This document shows positions 28,043 through 36,985 of a stretch of 64,000 nt of DNA, in pieces. The stretch's first letter is position 1, and each line of letters opens with the position of its first letter. The position numbers and the translations under genes are program-made. The DNA lies in NCBI GenBank assembly GCA_024742455.1, contig JANSYL010000002.1, forward strand, positions 186,001 through 250,000, written 5' to 3'. The stretch is from Paracoccaceae bacterium. GTDB lineage: Bacteria; Pseudomonadota; Alphaproteobacteria; Rhodobacterales; Rhodobacteraceae. The notes below the pieces were generated by a model, which ran no database searches, was not told where the DNA came from, and saw nothing but the letters and a program-made list of their open reading frames with translations.

Positions 28043-29593
28043 ATGCCTTATCCGCTGCGGGCGGTCTGCGCCGCCGCGATCACGCTTCTTTGCCCGCTGG
28101 CCGCGCCTGCACAGGACGTGGCGCTGCGGTCCTTCGACGGCAGCGTCGAACTGGAAGGCGACCTGATCTCCTATGACGGGGCCTATTACCGGCTCGACAC
28201 CGTTTACGGCCCGCTCACCGTGTCCGCCGAGGGCGTCACCTGTGCAGGCCCCGGCTGCCCCGATCTCGACAGTTTCGTGGCCGAGGCCCGGATCGCAGGG
28301 GCCGCGACCGTGGCCGAGGGGCTGCTGCCCGCGCTTCTCGACGCCTTTGCCACCGCGCAGGGCATGATGCTGGTCGTGCAGGACGACCGGGCCGGGGCGC
28401 TTGTCTACGCGCTGCACAGGGCCGATGGGGGCCTTGCCGCGCGGTTCCATGTCACGCCGGGCAGGTCCGATGACGGGCTTCTTGCGCTGCTGAACGGCGA
28501 CACGGACCTTGCGCTGTCGCTGCGCCAGCCCACCGATCTCGAACGCCGCGCCGACCGCGCTCAGGCACCTGACGATCCGCCGCTCGACCGGCGGGTGCGG
28601 GTGATCGGGCTGGATGCGCTGGTGCCCGTGGTCTCGCCCGACAACCCGATCGATACCGTCTCGCTGCCGATGCTGGCCTCGCTGTTTTCCGGCGAGATCG
28701 ACAATTGGGCCGACCTGGGTGGGCCCGATGCGCCTGTGGCCCTGCACCTGCTGGCCCCGGGCCTCGGCCTCGCCCAAAGCCTGTCGGACAGGTTGCGCCT
28801 GCCCGAAGACGACAGCCTTCCGGTCACACGCCACACCAGCGCCGCCGGATTGGCCGATGCGGTCGCCCGCGACCCTTACGCCATCGGCATCACCGCGCAA
28901 TCGGCACGGGGGCTGGCGCGGGTCCTGCCGCTGACGGGGGCCTGCGGGCTGGTGCAGATGGCCACGACCGATGCCGTCAAGGCCGAGGATTATCCGCTGA
29001 CCGCACCGGTCTTCGTCTATCTTGCACCGCAACGCCTGCCGCAGCTTTTGCGCGACTTCCTCGCCTTCACCGAAACCGCGGCCGCCGAGCGGGCCGTGGC
29101 CGCCTCGGGCTTTGTCAACCAGACCCTCACCCGCACGCCGCTGGCCTTGCAGGGGCACCGGCTGGCCAATGCCATCGCGGCCGGGGGCGAGGATATCGGG
29201 CTCGACGATCTGCAGTCCCTGGTCGAGGCGATGCGCGGAACCGAACGTCTGTCTGCGACCTTCCGGTTCGCGGGCGGCGCCGCCGATCTTGATGCGCAAT
29301 CGCGCGCCTCGGCCGCGCGCCTTGCGGCGGCGATCGAACGTGGTGTCTTCGATGGGCGGCGGCTGGTTTTCGCGGGGTTCTCCGATGGCGAAGGCAGCGC
29401 CGAGATCAACGAACGCCTCGCCCTGCGCCGCGCCGAAGCGGTGATGGCCTCGGTGCAGACCCTGTCGGGCGACGCCGCACCGGGCAGGGTGACGATGGAG
29501 GTCGCCGCTTTCGGCGAGGCGATGCCGATGGCCTGCGACGACAGCGAATGGGGGCGGCAGGTCAACCGCCGGGTCGAGGTCTGGCTCGACTGA
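28043..29593 (+). CDS. Periplasmic-binding-protein-like domain fused to OmpA C-terminal domain
   Basis: 516 aa with signal peptide (RAVCAAAITLLCPLAAPAQD). After a short SH3-like part (LEGDLISYDGAYYRLDTVYG) comes a PstS-type binding-protein region (residues about 90-360; GLDALVPVVSPDNPIDTVSL, LFSGEIDNWADLGGPDAPVA, YAIGITAQS), then an OmpA/MotB peptidoglycan-binding domain (residues about 395-516; RLVFAGFSDGEGSAEINERL, QVNRRVEVWLD). The fusion suggests a solute- or phosphate-like ligand sensor tethered to the cell wall; the ligand is unknown. It follows the previous exported protein by 22 bp, so it is probably cotranscribed. Confidence 0.8.
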   Translation: MPYPLRAVCAAAITLLCPLAAPAQDVALRSFDGSVELEGDLISYDGAYYRLDTVYGPLTVSAEGVTCAGPGCPDLDSFVAEARIAGAATVAEGLLPALLDAFATAQGMMLVVQDDRAGALVYALHRADGGLAARFHVTPGRSDDGLLALLNGDTDLALSLRQPTDLERRADRAQAPDDPPLDRRVRVIGLDALVPVVSPDNPIDTVSLPMLASLFSGEIDNWADLGGPDAPVALHLLAPGLGLAQSLSDRLRLPEDDSLPVTRHTSAAGLADAVARDPYAIGITAQSARGLARVLPLTGACGLVQMATTDAVKAEDYPLTAPVFVYLAPQRLPQLLRDFLAFTETAAAERAVAASGFVNQTLTRTPLALQGHRLANAIAAGGEDIGLDDLQSLVEAMRGTERLSATFRFAGGAADLDAQSRASAARLAAAIERGVFDGRRLVFAGFSDGEGSAEINERLALRRAEAVMASVQTLSGDAAPGRVTMEVAAFGEAMPMACDDSEWGRQVNRRVEVWLD

Positions 29594-29611
29594 CGGGCCT
29601 TGCTGTCGTGA

Positions 29612-30373
29612 TTAGAGGTATCCTTCGGCGCGGAAACTGACCTCGCGCGCCTTCCCGATCACCAGATGGTCGTGCAGCACCAGTCCCAACACCTCGGCGG
29701 CGTCCCGGATCGCGAAGGTCATGTCGATATCCGCCCGGCTCGGCTGCGGGTCGCCTGACGGGTGGTTATGCACCAGGATCAGGGCCGAGGCGTTCAGTTC
29801 CAGCGCCCGTTTGACCACCTCGCGCGGGTAAACCGGCACATGGTCCACCGTGCCCTCGCCCTGCGCCTCATCGGCGATCAACACGTTTTTTCGGTCGAGG
29901 TAGAGCACCCGGAACTGTTCCAGGTCCCGATGCGCCATAGCCGTCTGGCAATAGGCCAGAAGCGCATCCCATGACGAAAGGATCGGCCGTTTCAGGATGC
30001 GCGCGCGGGCCATGCGGTGGCCAAGGGCCTGCACCAGCTTCAACTCGAACACCACCCGGTCGCCAACTCCGCCGACCTCCTTCAGCCGTGCTGCAGGGGC
30101 AGCCAGAACATGGTTGAGATCACCGAACCGTTTCAGCAGCGCCTTGGCCAGCGGCTTGGTATCGCCGCGGGGCAGCGCACGGAACAGAACCATCTCCAGC
30201 AGCTCGTAGTCCGGAACGGCGTCGGCCCCGCCCTGCTCGAACCGCTGCCGCAGGCGCGCGCGATGGGCATGGCGGTGCAGGTCGGCCCCACCGGCAGGCT
30301 CGGGGGTCACCACGACGGCCCCGCCGAATCTTTGTGCCTCTTCGGCGAACTGGAACTGCCCCTGATCGGTCAT
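29612..30373 (-). CDS. radC: RadC-family JAB/MPN domain protein
   Basis: 253 aa. The N-terminal helix-hairpin-helix-like UPF0758 region (DYELLEMVLFRALPRGDTKP, FGDLNHVLAAPAARLKEVGG) precedes the JAMM metal motif (LILVHNHPSGDPQPSRAD). Despite the name its role in DNA repair is not established. The start MTDQGQF (30373) is chosen over one 30 nt upstream. It converges on the OmpA fusion gene. Confidence 0.92.
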   Translation of the reverse strand: MTDQGQFQFAEEAQRFGGAVVVTPEPAGGADLHRHAHRARLRQRFEQGGADAVPDYELLEMVLFRALPRGDTKPLAKALLKRFGDLNHVLAAPAARLKEVGGVGDRVVFELKLVQALGHRMARARILKRPILSSWDALLAYCQTAMAHRDLEQFRVLYLDRKNVLIADEAQGEGTVDHVPVYPREVVKRALELNASALILVHNHPSGDPQPSRADIDMTFAIRDAAEVLGLVLHDHLVIGKAREVSFRAEGYL

Positions 30374-30437
30374 GCCCGCAGCCTGGCGGCATTTGGTTAA
30401 CACGGCGTTATCGCGGCAGTCGCCTGCGCGCAGAGGC

Positions 30438-31142
30438 CTAGGGGTGGTCGAGGTAATCCCAGCTTTCCATCACCCGCCCGGTCATCGATTGGCGCAGGGT
30501 CTCGCCGTCATTGACCGGCACCATGGCCAGCCGGATGTTCGAGATCGTGACATAGCTTTCGGGCTGCGCAGGGTGCGGCATCGCCACGATCCGCAGCAAC
30601 ATCTCGCCCAGCGGCGGATCGACATAGCGCCCGATCAGTTGCACGGCGTTGGGCACGTCGGGACCAAGCGGGATTTCCTCCAGCGCAAGGATCTCGGGGC
30701 TGACGAAACCCTCGACCGCGCGCGGGTAAACGATGTTCTGCACAAGGTCGATCATGGTGCCGATCCGGGCCTCGGCCGGGTCCTGCGCCTCGGGCAAAAG
30801 CGGGATCGTCGCGGTCACGACCTGGATGTTTTCCAGGAACACACGCTCGCCCGCATCCGTTTCGGTATAGAACGTGAACCTTACGAAACCGCCGCCATCG
30901 GGGCGACCATCGGCGATGACCCCCACCCCGTCACGGCGCGGCACGTCGAGACGGAATGGCACCGGCACCGCAATCCCGAACCGCTCGGTATAGCTTTCGT
31001 CAAAGGTATAGACATCCGAAAGGGTGACGCCGGAAAATTCGAAAAGATTGAAGCTGAATTCGCCCTCGGCGGACGCCGTCTGCGCCGCTGCAGGTGCGGT
31101 GGCCGCAAGCCCCGCCGCGATGATCGCCATTGCCCTGAACAT
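30438..31142 (-). CDS. Exported hypothetical protein
   Basis: 234 aa, no domain recognised. Signal peptide MFRAMAIIAAGLAATAPAAA; a GGGGGAG ribosome site precedes the ATG at 31142. The mature part is beta-rich and acidic (GEFSFNLFEFSGVTLSDVYT, GFVRFTFYTETDAGERVFLE), with no cysteines, suggesting a periplasmic or surface protein. It lies downstream of map on the same strand with 52 bp between them and may be cotranscribed with it. Confidence 0.6.
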   Translation of the reverse strand: MFRAMAIIAAGLAATAPAAAQTASAEGEFSFNLFEFSGVTLSDVYTFDESYTERFGIAVPVPFRLDVPRRDGVGVIADGRPDGGGFVRFTFYTETDAGERVFLENIQVVTATIPLLPEAQDPAEARIGTMIDLVQNIVYPRAVEGFVSPEILALEEIPLGPDVPNAVQLIGRYVDPPLGEMLLRIVAMPHPAQPESYVTISNIRLAMVPVNDGETLRQSMTGRVMESWDYLDHP

Positions 31143-31194
31143 GCGCTCCCCCGCTGAACGTTTGTGTCAGGGTGCAGGACCCCCGGAGGCCGGG

Positions 31195-32010
31195 TCAAGC
31201 GTTGATCCAGGTGGGGTAAAACCGCCCGGAAGGGGAAAGGGTGAAGATATCGACGCCGGTCGCGGTCACGCCGACCGAATGCTCGAACTGTGCCGAAAGG
31301 GACTTGTCCCGGGTCACGGCGGTCCAGTCGTCGGACAGAACCTTGGTCTCGGGCCGCCCGATGTTCACCATTGGTTCGATGGTGAAGAACATGCCTTCCT
31401 CCAGCACCGGGCCGGTGCCGGGGCGCCCGTAGTGCAGCACATTCGGCGGCGCGTGAAACACCTGCCCAAGGCCATGGCCGCAGAAATCCCGCACCACGCT
31501 CATCCGGTGCGCCTCGACATAGGTCTGGATGGCATGCCCTATATCGCCGAAGGTCGCGCCGGGCCGCACCGCCTCGATCCCCTTGAACAGCGCATCATGG
31601 GTGACCTGGATCAGCCGCTCGGCCTTGCGGCCCAGTTTTCCGGCCACATACATCCGGCTGGTGTCACCGAACCAGCCATCAACGATCACGGTGACGTCGA
31701 TGTTCAGGATGTCCCCGTCCTTCAGCGTCTTCGTCCCAGGGATGCCGTGACAGACGACATGGTTCACGCTGATACAACTGGCGTGCTGATACCCGCGATA
31801 CCCGATCGTGGCCGAGGTCGCGCCCGCCGCCGTGACCTTCGCCTCGATCGCGGCGTCGATATCGGCGGTGGTGGCGCCGGGCACCACCATGTCGGCGATC
31901 TCGTCGAGAATTTCCGCAGCCAGCCGCCCCGCGCGGTGCATACCGGCGAAATCAGGGGCGTCGTGGATGCGGATGCCGTCCTTGGTCAGGCGGCCATTGA
32001 AGTCGTCCAA
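31195..32010 (-). CDS. map: Type I methionine aminopeptidase
   Basis: Removes the initiator methionine from nascent proteins. 271 aa from a TTG at 32010 that has a perfect GGAGG six bases upstream; the frame runs another 80 codons back but that part has no Map-like content. Metal ligands are visible: HASCISVNHVVCHGIPGTKT, DILNIDVTVIVDGWFGDTSR, DFCGHGLGQVFHAPPNVLHY, EEGMFFTIEPM and SLSAQFEHSVGVTATGVDIF. Length and order are standard. Confidence 0.93.
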   Translation of the reverse strand: MDDFNGRLTKDGIRIHDAPDFAGMHRAGRLAAEILDEIADMVVPGATTADIDAAIEAKVTAAGATSATIGYRGYQHASCISVNHVVCHGIPGTKTLKDGDILNIDVTVIVDGWFGDTSRMYVAGKLGRKAERLIQVTHDALFKGIEAVRPGATFGDIGHAIQTYVEAHRMSVVRDFCGHGLGQVFHAPPNVLHYGRPGTGPVLEEGMFFTIEPMVNIGRPETKVLSDDWTAVTRDKSLSAQFEHSVGVTATGVDIFTLSPSGRFYPTWINA

Positions 32011-32267
32011 ACCGACCTCCGTGTGCGTTTGGCCCGAAGGTAAGGCAGGCGTATGACAATTTCCAGTCACGCCCGGCGTCGCGTTTGCAGGCCGGTCGCG
32101 ATCATGGCCCCGGCATGAGACCGTTGCCGGCCCGTCCTGCACCCGGGTCACGGTGCGCAACCGGTTCTGATGCGTGATCCGCGTCTTGGGCGTAAGGTGG
32201 GGTTTGAAAGCGCATCGGCGGCCCCCTATACCGGCGACGACCCGGTTCACAACCCGTGATGGATGCC

Positions 32268-33002
32268 ATGACCCAGACCCGACCCACCGCCGCCATGCTG
32301 GTCATCGGCGATGAAATCCTGTCGGGCCGCACCCGCGACAGCAACATGAACCACCTGGCCAAGGCGCTGACGGAACACGGGCTCCAGCTGGCCGAGGCGC
32401 GGGTCGTGGCCGATGACCGCGATGCGATCATCACCGCCGTCCGGCACCTTTCGGGTGCGTGGGATTACCTGTTCACCTCGGGCGGCATTGGCCCCACCCA
32501 TGACGACATCACGGCCGAAGCGGTCGCTGCCGCCTTCGATCTGCCCTTCGGCGTGCGCGAGGATGCCCGCGCCCTGCTGCAGGCCCATTACGACCGTCAA
32601 GGCATGGAATTGAACGAGGCGCGCCTGCGCATGGCGCGCATCCCCGAAGGGGCCTGCCTGATCGACAACCCGATCTCGGCGGCGCCCGGATTCTCGGTCT
32701 GCAATGTGCATGTCATGGCCGGGGTGCCCGCGATCTTCGAGGCGATGGTCGCCTCGGTCCTGCCGACGATCACCGGCGGTGCCCCGATGCTGTCGCAATC
32801 CTTGCGTGTCGATAAGGGCGAGGGCGACATCGCCGATACCCTGGGCCGTCTCGCCGCAGCGCATCCGCAGGTCTCGATCGGATCCTATCCGTTTTACCGC
32901 AACGGCGCGCATGGCGTGAACGTGGTGGTGCGCAGCCAGGACGCTGCCGCCATCGATGCCGTGATGGCCGAACTGCATCGGCACTTCGCGCAAGGCGCAT
33001 GA
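32268..33002 (+). CDS. CinA-like protein, MoCF/molybdopterin-binding domain only
   Basis: 244 aa. MLVIGDEILSGRTRDSNMNH and FTSGGIGPTHDDITAEAVAA are the MoaB/Mog-like signatures of the CinA N-terminal domain; the deamidase domain of long CinA proteins is absent. Members have been linked to nucleotide/NAD pyrophosphatase activity, but the role here is unknown. Start MTQTRPT is chosen; an ATG at 32256 is possible. Its stop overlaps the next gene start (ATGA). Confidence 0.85.
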   Translation: MTQTRPTAAMLVIGDEILSGRTRDSNMNHLAKALTEHGLQLAEARVVADDRDAIITAVRHLSGAWDYLFTSGGIGPTHDDITAEAVAAAFDLPFGVREDARALLQAHYDRQGMELNEARLRMARIPEGACLIDNPISAAPGFSVCNVHVMAGVPAIFEAMVASVLPTITGGAPMLSQSLRVDKGEGDIADTLGRLAAAHPQVSIGSYPFYRNGAHGVNVVVRSQDAAAIDAVMAELHRHFAQGA

Positions 33003-33733
33003 CGCCCGACGCCGCCGACCTTCTGGACGCGATCACCGCCACGTGGCCGCCTGCGGGCATGACACGGCAGGGGCCGTTCCTGATGTGCCAGTCCGCTGGC
33101 GGCGGCAGCCGCGTGCGCGCCGCGCGCCTCGCCGACCCGGATATCCCCCTTACAACCAGGATCATCGACACGGCCGCCGACTGGATGCGGGACAGGGGCC
33201 AACCCGTCCGCTTCATGGTGGGTGAGGGGCAATCCGCGCTCGACACCGCGCTGGCCGAGGCGGGATACATCATCCGCGACCCCACGTTGATCCTTGGTTG
33301 TGCCGCGGCCTCGGTCGCCGCCGCACCGCCCCCGGTCACCGTCTTCGAGACCTGGCCGCCGCTGGCGATCCAGGCCGAGATCTGGGCCGAGGGCGGCATC
33401 GGCCCAGATCGGCAGGCCGTCATGGCGCGCGCTGCCGCCCCGAAAATCAGCCTGTTCGGTCGGATCGCGGATCGCCCCGCCGGCACCGCGTTTCTCGCCT
33501 GTCACGGGGCCATCGCCATGCTGCACGCGGTCGAGGTGACGCCCGCGGCACGGCGCAAGGGACTCGCCCGGCACATGGTCCGCGCCGCCGCCGATTGGGC
33601 CATGCAGACCGGTGCCCGGCAGCTCGTGGTTCTCGTGACCGAGGAGAACGCACCTGCGCGCACGCTTTACGCTTCCCTGGGACTACAGCCCGTGGGACGA
33701 TACCATTACCGCACGCCGCCAACCGAAGGATAG
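32999..33733 (+). CDS. GNAT-family N-acetyltransferase
   Basis: 244 aa. The C-terminal GNAT core is clear: MLHAVEVTPAARRKGLARHM contains the acetyl-CoA-binding R/Q-x-x-G-x-A/G loop, followed by NAPARTLYASLGLQPVGRYH. The N-terminal half (residues about 1-110) looks like a second, degenerate GNAT domain. Substrate unknown. It is coupled to the CinA-like gene by a 4-bp overlap and followed 8 bp later by the OmpA-family gene. Confidence 0.85.
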   Translation: MTPDAADLLDAITATWPPAGMTRQGPFLMCQSAGGGSRVRAARLADPDIPLTTRIIDTAADWMRDRGQPVRFMVGEGQSALDTALAEAGYIIRDPTLILGCAAASVAAAPPPVTVFETWPPLAIQAEIWAEGGIGPDRQAVMARAAAPKISLFGRIADRPAGTAFLACHGAIAMLHAVEVTPAARRKGLARHMVRAAADWAMQTGARQLVVLVTEENAPARTLYASLGLQPVGRYHYRTPPTEG

Positions 33734-33741
33734 AGGCCCCC

Positions 33742-34698
33742 ATGCCAGCCATGCGCAGACCGCGCTGTCTCCTTGTCGTGCTGATCATCACGGCGATGGC
33801 CCTGCCTGCCCAGGCGCTTGACCTGCGCTGGCCCGAGGGGGCCCGGCTGGCAGCCGCCGGGGCGCCCGCGCTTGCAGGCTTCACCATTGCCACCGGCCCG
33901 TTCGAGAACGGCCGCGTGCCCACGCGCAGCGTCGAAGGTGTGCTCAGCGAACAGATCTGGCAGGTCGAAGGCGCAGCCAGCGACCCGCTTGTCCTTTTGC
34001 GCCTGCTGCGCGAACAGCTTGAGGACGGGGGGTTCGAGATTGACTTTACCTGTGCCGCGCGCGCCTGCGGCGGGTTCGATTTCCGCCACGCCCTGCCGAT
34101 TGCGGTCTCGGGTGACATGTTCGTCGACCTGACCGATTTTCATTACCTCGCCGCCAGCCGCGACGACCCCGACGGCCGGACCCACCTGGCGCTGACCGTG
34201 TCACGGGGCGGGACCACAGGCTTTGCCCATCTTGCCGTCGTGACGCCGCCGGGCGACCTGCCGCCCGGTCTTTTGGCCGCGCCGGAAGAGGTGCTCGAGA
34301 TCGAGGTGGTGCCCGCAACATCGCTGGCCGATCTTCTGGAAACCGAGGGGCGCGCGGTGCTGGAGGACCTGTCCTTCGATATCGGCGCCGCGTCCCTGTC
34401 GGGCGCGCGCTATGACAGCCTGACCACTCTGGCCGCCTACCTTGCAGCCAACCCGACGACCGGCGTGGTTCTGGTGGGCCACACCGATGCGCAGGGGGGG
34501 CTTGAGACGAATATCCGCCTCAGCCGCGCCCGGGCGCAGGCCGTCCGCCGCTACCTGATCGAAGAACTGGATGTCGCAGCGGCACAGGTTGAAGCCGAGG
34601 GGATCGGCTATCTTGCGCCGCGTGAAAGTAATGCCACGCCCGAAGGGCGCGAGGCCAACCGCCGGGTCGAGGTTGTCATCGCCACCCTGCCCGGATGA
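33742..34698 (+). CDS. OmpA-family envelope protein
   Basis: 318 aa. Signal peptide RPRCLLVVLIITAMALPAQA; GAGG five bases upstream of the ATG at 33742. Residues about 30-190 form an uncharacterised beta-rich domain; residues about 200-318 are an OmpA-like peptidoglycan-binding domain (GARYDSLTTLAAYLAANP, VLVGHTDAQGGLETNIRLSR, EANRRVEVVIATLPG). It is the last gene of the CinA-GNAT-OmpA run and converges on the LysR gene. Confidence 0.88.
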   Translation: MPAMRRPRCLLVVLIITAMALPAQALDLRWPEGARLAAAGAPALAGFTIATGPFENGRVPTRSVEGVLSEQIWQVEGAASDPLVLLRLLREQLEDGGFEIDFTCAARACGGFDFRHALPIAVSGDMFVDLTDFHYLAASRDDPDGRTHLALTVSRGGTTGFAHLAVVTPPGDLPPGLLAAPEEVLEIEVVPATSLADLLETEGRAVLEDLSFDIGAASLSGARYDSLTTLAAYLAANPTTGVVLVGHTDAQGGLETNIRLSRARAQAVRRYLIEELDVAAAQVEAEGIGYLAPRESNATPEGREANRRVEVVIATLPG

Positions 34699-34704
34699 CC
34701 GGGC

Positions 34705-35610
34705 TTACCAGTCCAGCGGCCCTTTCTCGCGGAACTGATCGACGAGGAAATCGATGAAGGCGCGCACCTTGGGCTGCGTGTAGCGCCCCGGCGGATAAAG
34801 CGCGTAGATGCCCTGGATATCGGCGGGCAGGTCGGGAATGACGTCCTCCACCAGGCCCTGCCGCATCGCGTCGGCGTAAAGGTAGCTGGGCAGATAGGCG
34901 ATCCCCAGGCCACCGATGGCTGCGTTCAGCAGGGATTGGCCGTCATTGACCGTCAGCGCGCCCGACGTGCGGACCTGCCGCTGTTCGCCCGAGGGGGCCA
35001 TGATCTTCCAGACATTGGCGTTCGAGGCGTTCGAATAATGCAGCAGCTTGTGATCGTTCAGATCATCTATCTTCTGCGGCCGCCCATAGCGCTTGAAATA
35101 GGACGGCGCGGCGATCATCCGGCGCTGCGTCTCGCAAATCTTGCGCGCCCGCAGGCTCGAATCCTCCAGCTCACCCACCCGGATCGCCATGTCGAAGCCT
35201 TCCGAAATCAGCTCCACATAGCGGTTGTTGAGCACCATGTTCACGGTGATTTCGGGGTATTTCACGAGGAACTGGCCCAGGATCGGCGACACATGTCCGA
35301 CGCCGAAATCGGTGGCGATCGACACCCTGAGCAGCCCCGAGGGTGCGGATTGCATGGCCGTGACAAGCGCATCGGCTTCGCCCGCATCGTTCAGCACCCG
35401 GCGGGCACGGTCGTAATAGGCCAGCCCGATCTCGGTGGGGCTGACGCGGCGCGTCGTCCGGTTCAGAAGCCGGGCGCCCAGACGCGCCTCGAGGCTCGAG
35501 ACATGTTTGGACACCGCCGATTTGGAAATGCCCATCTTGCGCGCGGCATCGGTGAACCCGCCCTGGTCCACCACCATCGCGAAGGCCTCCATTTCCGTCA
35601 GTCGATCCAT
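34705..35610 (-). CDS. LysR-family transcriptional regulator
   Basis: 301 aa. N-terminal helix-turn-helix FTDAARKMGISKSAVSKHVS with LEARLGARLLNRTTRRVSPT, then the effector domain (LLRVSIATDFGVGHVSPILG). The best match by eye is the CrgA/PA branch. ATG at 35610 with AGGTG upstream is chosen; a GTG at 35619 is possible. It is divergent from the class II aldolase gene 214 bp away, which is its most likely target together with the downstream ArsC-like gene. Confidence 0.9.
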   Translation of the reverse strand: MDRLTEMEAFAMVVDQGGFTDAARKMGISKSAVSKHVSSLEARLGARLLNRTTRRVSPTEIGLAYYDRARRVLNDAGEADALVTAMQSAPSGLLRVSIATDFGVGHVSPILGQFLVKYPEITVNMVLNNRYVELISEGFDMAIRVGELEDSSLRARKICETQRRMIAAPSYFKRYGRPQKIDDLNDHKLLHYSNASNANVWKIMAPSGEQRQVRTSGALTVNDGQSLLNAAIGGLGIAYLPSYLYADAMRQGLVEDVIPDLPADIQGIYALYPPGRYTQPKVRAFIDFLVDQFREKGPLDW

Positions 35611-35824
35611 CTTGTTCACCTGCTCGGGTCTTTTCGTTGGGTCGTATCTGCCCCCGAAATGCGGCGCGATTGCGGAACGGCGCGGACCAAAGACTGTTTT
35701 TTGCTAGGATCGTTCGTGACCGCGCAACAAAAATTCACCGCTCCTTTACAGGCTCAGGTCGCAAACGGAATTGCCTGTCGTCCCGGCGCCCCCTAGCGTG
35801 ACCCCAGTTGACCAGGAGGCCGCC

Positions 35825-36550
35825 ATGAACCACGCCGAAGCCCGTCAAGACCTCGCCGCCGCATTCCGCTGGACCGCGCGGGAAAACATGCATGAAGGCG
35901 TCGCCAACCATTTCTCGCTTGCCGTGAACGAGGACGGCACGGAGTTTCTGATCAACCCGAAAAAGCATTTCAGCCGCATCAAGGCCTCCGACCTCTGGCT
36001 GCTCGACGCGAACGACCCCGACAGCGCAAAGGGCGAGGATGCGCCCGACCCCACCGCCTGGGGGCTGCATGGCAGCCTGCACCGCCACGTCCCTCATGCC
36101 CGCTGCGCGATGCATGTCCATTCGACCTACGCCACGGTGCTCGCCAGCCTCAAGGACAGCCGCTTGCCCGCAATCGACCAGTCGACGGCGATGTTCTACA
36201 ACCGCCAGATCGTGGATGAGGATTTCGGCGGACTCGCCCTGGAAGAAGAAGGCACGCGCTGCGCGCGCATGTTCCAGGACCCGTCAGTCCGCACCATGAT
36301 CATGGGCAATCACGGTGTGCTGTTCATCGGCGACACCGTCGCAGAATGCTTCATGCGGATGTATTATTTCGAACGCGCCGCACGCACCTACATCATCGCG
36401 CTGTCGACCGGGCGCGAGTTGCGGGAACTGCCCCATGAGGTCGCCGAACTCACCGCCAGCCAGCAGGACCGCGACCGCGTGGCCGAGGCCGATTTCCTCA
36501 AGGGCATGCGCGAGGTTCTGGACGCGGACGAGCCTGACTACGCGGCCTGA
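35825..36550 (+). CDS. Class II aldolase/adducin-family protein
   Basis: 241 aa. Zn ligands of the family are visible: HGSLHRHVPHARCAMHVHST (HxH) and NHGVLFIGDTVAECFMRMYY. Related proteins act on small sugar phosphates such as fuculose- or ribulose-phosphate, or have no known activity; the substrate here is not evident. A perfect AGGAGG precedes the ATG at 35825. It lies opposite a LysR regulator and 5 bp upstream of an ArsC-like gene. Confidence 0.88.
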   Translation: MNHAEARQDLAAAFRWTARENMHEGVANHFSLAVNEDGTEFLINPKKHFSRIKASDLWLLDANDPDSAKGEDAPDPTAWGLHGSLHRHVPHARCAMHVHSTYATVLASLKDSRLPAIDQSTAMFYNRQIVDEDFGGLALEEEGTRCARMFQDPSVRTMIMGNHGVLFIGDTVAECFMRMYYFERAARTYIIALSTGRELRELPHEVAELTASQQDRDRVAEADFLKGMREVLDADEPDYAA

Positions 36551-36555
36551 GCGGG

Positions 36556-36954
36556 GTGGATATCGTCATCCACCACAACCCCGATTGCGGCACATCGCGC
36601 AATGTTCTGGCGATGATCCGGGCAGCGGGCCATGACCCGGTCATCATAGACTACCTGAAAACCGGCTGGACGCGCCCGCAGCTTCTGGCGCTCTTCGCGG
36701 CCGCCGGTCTTACCATCCGCAGCGCGCTGCGGACCACCCGGTCCCCGGCGGCAGACCTCGGCCTGCTTGACACCGCCATCCCCGAGGCCACGCTGCTCGA
36801 TGCCATGCTCGACCACCCGATCCTCGTGAATCGGCCGATCGTGGCCTGCAAGAACGGCGTCAGACTCTGCCGAACCTCCGAGACGGTTCTCCCCCGCCTC
36901 GGCGTCCCGCTGCCCGAAGGCTTCACCAAGGAATACGGCACCTCGGTCGCCTGA
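36556..36954 (+). CDS. arsC: ArsC-family (glutaredoxin-dependent) arsenate reductase-like protein
   Basis: 132 aa, GTG start. The catalytic cysteine is in HHNPDCGTSRNVLAMI, and the arginine-containing segments ILVNRPIVACKNGVRLCR match E. coli-type ArsC. No arsR, arsB or acr3 is nearby, so whether it reduces arsenate in the cell is open. Five bases separate it from the aldolase gene, indicating cotranscription. Confidence 0.88.
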   Translation: MDIVIHHNPDCGTSRNVLAMIRAAGHDPVIIDYLKTGWTRPQLLALFAAAGLTIRSALRTTRSPAADLGLLDTAIPEATLLDAMLDHPILVNRPIVACKNGVRLCRTSETVLPRLGVPLPEGFTKEYGTSVA

Positions 36955-36985
36955 CCCCGCATCAAGGCAAACGCGCCCGCCCCGG

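Noticed and set aside
32011-32250. N-terminal extension of map by 80 codons
   Set aside because: No Map-like sequence, and a perfect GGAGG six bases before the TTG at 32010 marks the start.
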